Assembly: GCF_011395035.1 (NCBI RefSeq)
Contig: NZ_CP024768.1
Span: 3,095,979-3,159,978, forward strand
Reading direction: 5' to 3'
DNA: 64,000 nucleotides
Origin: Pantoea cypripedii
GTDB taxonomy: Bacteria > Pseudomonadota > Gammaproteobacteria > Enterobacterales > Enterobacteriaceae
Shown here: piece by piece, positions 62,063 through 64,000 of the stretch
Layout of the letters: each line of letters begins with the position of its first letter
How positions within the stretch are numbered: the stretch's first letter is position 1
Made by a program: the position numbers and the translations under genes
The notes under the pieces: generated by a model
What the model was told of the DNA's origin: nothing
Seen by the model: only the letters and a program-made list of their open reading frames with translations
Database searches by the model: none

Positions 62063-62530
62063 ATGAATCCACTGAAAGCCGGTAATACCGCACCGAAATT
62101 TAGCTTGCCCGATCAGGATGGCGAACAAGTAAATTTGGCCGACTTCCAGGGACAGCGCGTTCTGGTCTATTTCTATCCGAAAGCCATGACTCCAGGTTGC
62201 ACCGTACAGGCCTGTGGCCTACGCGACAACATGGATGAACTGAAAAAAGTCGGCGTAGAAGTGCTGGGTATCAGCACTGACAAACCAGAAAAGCTGTCAC
62301 GTTTTGCCGAAAAAGAGATGCTGAACTTCACGCTGCTGTCTGATGAAGATCATCAGGTCTGCGAGCAGTTTGGCGTCTGGGGGGAGAAATCCTTTATGGG
62401 GAAAACCTATGACGGCATTCACCGCATCAGCTTCCTGATTGATGGTGATGGCAAGGTGGAGAAGGTGTTTGACGATTTCAAAACGTCTAACCACCACGAC
62501 ATCGTGCTGGATTACCTGCAGTCAGCCTGA
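62063..62530 (+). CDS. bcp: Thiol peroxidase Bcp (thioredoxin-dependent peroxiredoxin)
   Basis: Reduces hydrogen peroxide and organic peroxides using thioredoxin. The 155-residue sequence contains the peroxidatic cysteine in PKAMTPGCTVQACGLRD, with the resolving cysteine five residues later, as in E. coli Bcp. ATG at 62063 with GGAGAG upstream; a GTG just before it is also in frame. Almost the same sequence as in E. coli, where it also follows gcvR. Confidence 0.96.
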   Translation: MNPLKAGNTAPKFSLPDQDGEQVNLADFQGQRVLVYFYPKAMTPGCTVQACGLRDNMDELKKVGVEVLGISTDKPEKLSRFAEKEMLNFTLLSDEDHQVCEQFGVWGEKSFMGKTYDGIHRISFLIDGDGKVEKVFDDFKTSNHHDIVLDYLQSA

Positions 62531-62534
62531 TACC

Positions 62535-62561
62535 CACGGGTGCGCCATGCGCACCCGTTTT
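62535..62561. terminator. bcp/perM terminator
   Basis: ACGGGTGCG-CCATG-CGCACCCGT followed by TTTCC. It lies between the bcp stop codon and that of the convergent perM. Confidence 0.8.
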
Positions 62562-62562
62562 C

Positions 62563-63621
62563 CTAGCTTACGATGGTCTCTTCCGGCCAGGCGCGCACCA
62601 CGGCTTTGATTAATGTGGCCAGCGGGATGGCAAAGAACACGCCCCAAAAGCCCCACAATCCACCGAAAATCACCACCGATAAAATGATCACCAGCGGATG
62701 CAGGTTGACCGCCTCGGAGAACAGAATCGGCACCAGTATGTTGCCATCCAGCCCCTGAACCACCAGATACACCACAAACATGGTCCAGAAATCGCTGCCC
62801 AGCCCCCACTGAAACAGGCCGACACCGATCACCGGAATGGTCACCAGCATCGCCCCGATGTAAGGGATCAGCACGGAAATCCCCACCAGCACCGCCAGCA
62901 GCAGGGCGTAATTAAGGCCGAGCAACAGAAACGCCAGCCAGCTCACCACGCCCACCGCCAGCATTTCCAGCACTTTGCCACGAATGTAGTTGGTGATTTG
63001 CTGGTTCATCTCCTGCCATACCACGCCCGCCAGACCACGATTGCGTGGCAGGACGCGGCGCACGGCATTGAGCATCTGCTCTTTGTCTTTCAGCAGGAAA
63101 AACACCATCAGCGGCACCAGCACCAGGTAGATCATCAGCGTCATCAGCCCGACCAGCGACGCCAGTGAATATTTCACCAGCGAATCACCCAGTCCGGTAA
63201 GGCGGCTACGCAAATTCTCCACCACGATATCAATGATGCCCGCATCTACCAGCGCCGGATAACGCTTCGGCAGCCCGGCAGCAAACAGGTAGAGTTTGTT
63301 GAGCATATTAGGAAGGTCATGGGTCAGGTTGATGCTTTGTTGCCACGCCACCGGCACGACAATCAACCCCATCACCAGCACGATGCTACCGAACAGCACC
63401 AGCACGATGCTGGTAGCCCAGGTGCGGCTACAACCGACACGTTGCAGGCGCACCGTGGGCCACTCCAGCAGATAAGCCAGTACCACCGCCACCAGCAGCG
63501 GGGCCAGCAGACCACTGAAGAAGAAGAGGATGCAGAACGCCGCCAGCAAAATCACCACCAGGCCAATCGCCTGGGGATCGCTGAAACGACGTCTGTACCA
63601 TTGAATAAGCAGAGCCAGCAT
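62563..63621 (-). CDS. perM: PerM/AI-2E family membrane transporter
   Basis: A 352-residue inner-membrane protein of the AI-2 exporter superfamily (PF01594). About eight hydrophobic segments; signature stretches are LLAPLLVAVVLAYLLEWP near the N-terminus and LIPYIGAMLVTIPVIGVGLFQWG plus GLWGFWGVFFAIPLATLIKAVV near the C-terminus. Closest to E. coli PerM (YfgO) in length. Transport substrate unknown. In E. coli the hyf operon lies between bcp and this gene; here they are adjacent. Confidence 0.92.
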   Translation of the reverse strand: MLALLIQWYRRRFSDPQAIGLVVILLAAFCILFFFSGLLAPLLVAVVLAYLLEWPTVRLQRVGCSRTWATSIVLVLFGSIVLVMGLIVVPVAWQQSINLTHDLPNMLNKLYLFAAGLPKRYPALVDAGIIDIVVENLRSRLTGLGDSLVKYSLASLVGLMTLMIYLVLVPLMVFFLLKDKEQMLNAVRRVLPRNRGLAGVVWQEMNQQITNYIRGKVLEMLAVGVVSWLAFLLLGLNYALLLAVLVGISVLIPYIGAMLVTIPVIGVGLFQWGLGSDFWTMFVVYLVVQGLDGNILVPILFSEAVNLHPLVIILSVVIFGGLWGFWGVFFAIPLATLIKAVVRAWPEETIVS

Positions 63622-63639
63622 TCTTTCATTCCCTGTAAT

Positions 63640-63706
63640 GGCGCGATTTATCGCGCTGTTCCGTGCATTATGCCGGAAAAGCCTGCGCGATAAATCGCGC
63701 CGCTAC
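63640..63706. repeat. Palindromic repeat, locus 7 (inverted pair)
   Basis: GGCGCGATTTATCGCGC (63640-63656) and TGCGCGATAAATCGCGCCGC (63684-63703, followed by TAC), in opposite orientation with 27 bases between. Lies between the start of perM and the end of the GGDEF gene. Confidence 0.85.
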
Positions 63707-63722
63707 AAATCCTTAATCCCTG

Positions 63723-64000
63723 CTAACGCGTGATACTGCTGACGAGGGCGTCCTGCCCGGCAATCATCACGCAGTTACGTCCGGCATTTTTCGCCTGATA
63801 CAACGCTGCATCGGCCTGCTTCAGGCTCTGCTCCTGGGTGCCGTTCTCCGGTTGCCACAGGGCAATGCCGACAGAAATGGTGATATTGCCTACCGTATCG
63901 ATACGATTGTCAGCAATATTGTTGCGCAAGCGCTCGGCAATTATCCGCGCTTCCTCCGCCGTGGTGCCGGGCAGCAGCATCAGAAACTCTTCACCGCCGT
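63723..64000 (-). CDS. GGDEF-domain protein, diguanylate cyclase (N-terminal part missing)
   Basis: The reading frame runs off the right edge. The visible C-terminal ~92 residues include the active-site signature GGEEF (63984-63998) followed by LMLLPGTTAEEARIIAERLRNNI, and the typical end ITISVGIALWQP ... SLKQADAALYQAKNAGRN. A GGEEF motif is compatible with active synthesis of cyclic di-GMP. No inhibitory-site RxxD can be judged, because the sequence before the motif is outside the window. Sensor part and name unknown. Confidence 0.92.
   Translation of the reverse strand, partial: GGEEFLMLLPGTTAEEARIIAERLRNNIADNRIDTVGNITISVGIALWQPENGTQEQSLKQADAALYQAKNAGRNCVMIAGQDALVSSITR

Noticed and set aside
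1..64000. CRISPR arrays, tRNA/rRNA genes, insertion sequences, prophage or integrase
   Set aside because: No regularly spaced direct repeats, tRNA cloverleaf-like sequence, transposase or integrase frame was seen; the AT-rich operon has no attachment-site duplication that I could find at its edges.

Overview
This window is a chromosomal segment of a gammaproteobacterium of the order Enterobacterales, most likely Erwiniaceae (Pantoea-like). The gene order follows the Escherichia coli yfeH-ligA-zipA-cysZ-cysK-ptsHI-crr ... purC-bamC-dapA-gcvR-bcp neighbourhood almost gene for gene, but it lacks several E. coli blocks and carries others instead. The genus is an inference from gene content and protein similarity recalled from memory; no database search was run.

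Layout. 1-9.2 kb: end of the transporter gene yfeH, ypeB, ligA (DNA ligase), zipA (division), cysZ, cysK and the phosphotransferase genes ptsH-ptsI-crr. 9.3-11.3 kb: a CpxAR-like two-component pair absent from this position in E. coli. 11.5-16.2 kb: the cysPTWAM sulfate/thiosulfate uptake and cysteine synthase operon. 16.4-21.0 kb: yfeX, yfeY, yfeZ, ypeA, amiA, hemF. 21.1-26.8 kb: maeB, talA, tktB (central carbon metabolism). 26.9-29.1 kb: ampH and ypfG. 29.6-35.9 kb: a visibly AT-rich two-gene operon coding for a 1572-residue protein of unknown family and a 519-residue protein with an OTU-like cysteine protease signature whose halves appear to be in swapped order. 36.0-45.8 kb: nudK, the periplasmic nitrate reductase operon napFDABC (no napGH), ansP, a small DUF1471 protein, and narQ-narP. 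46.0-52.6 kb: acrD, an orphan 210-residue protein, the 19-residue ypfM microgene and katG. 52.9-64 kb: yffB-dapE-ypfN, ypfH, tmcA-ypfJ, purC, bamC-dapA, gcvR-bcp, perM and the end of a GGDEF protein.

How the genes work together. CysZ, CysPTWA, CysK and CysM bring in sulfate or thiosulfate and make cysteine. HPr, Enzyme I and IIAGlc form the sugar phosphotransferase relay. NarQ senses nitrate or nitrite and NarP probably controls the nearby nap genes. TalA, TktB and MaeB are the stationary-phase-type isozymes clustered as in E. coli. DapA, DapE, AmiA, AmpH and ZipA all bear on cell-wall synthesis or remodelling.

The most unusual parts are the AT-rich operon with the permuted OTU-like protein, an orphan AT-rich gene beside acrD, a family of short palindromes built around GCGATAAATCGC at seven intergenic sites (plus a variant at an eighth), and recognisable operator-like sites for BaeR (acrD), PurR (purC) and possibly OxyR (katG). 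I saw no rRNA, tRNA, CRISPR array, transposase, integrase or phage gene.
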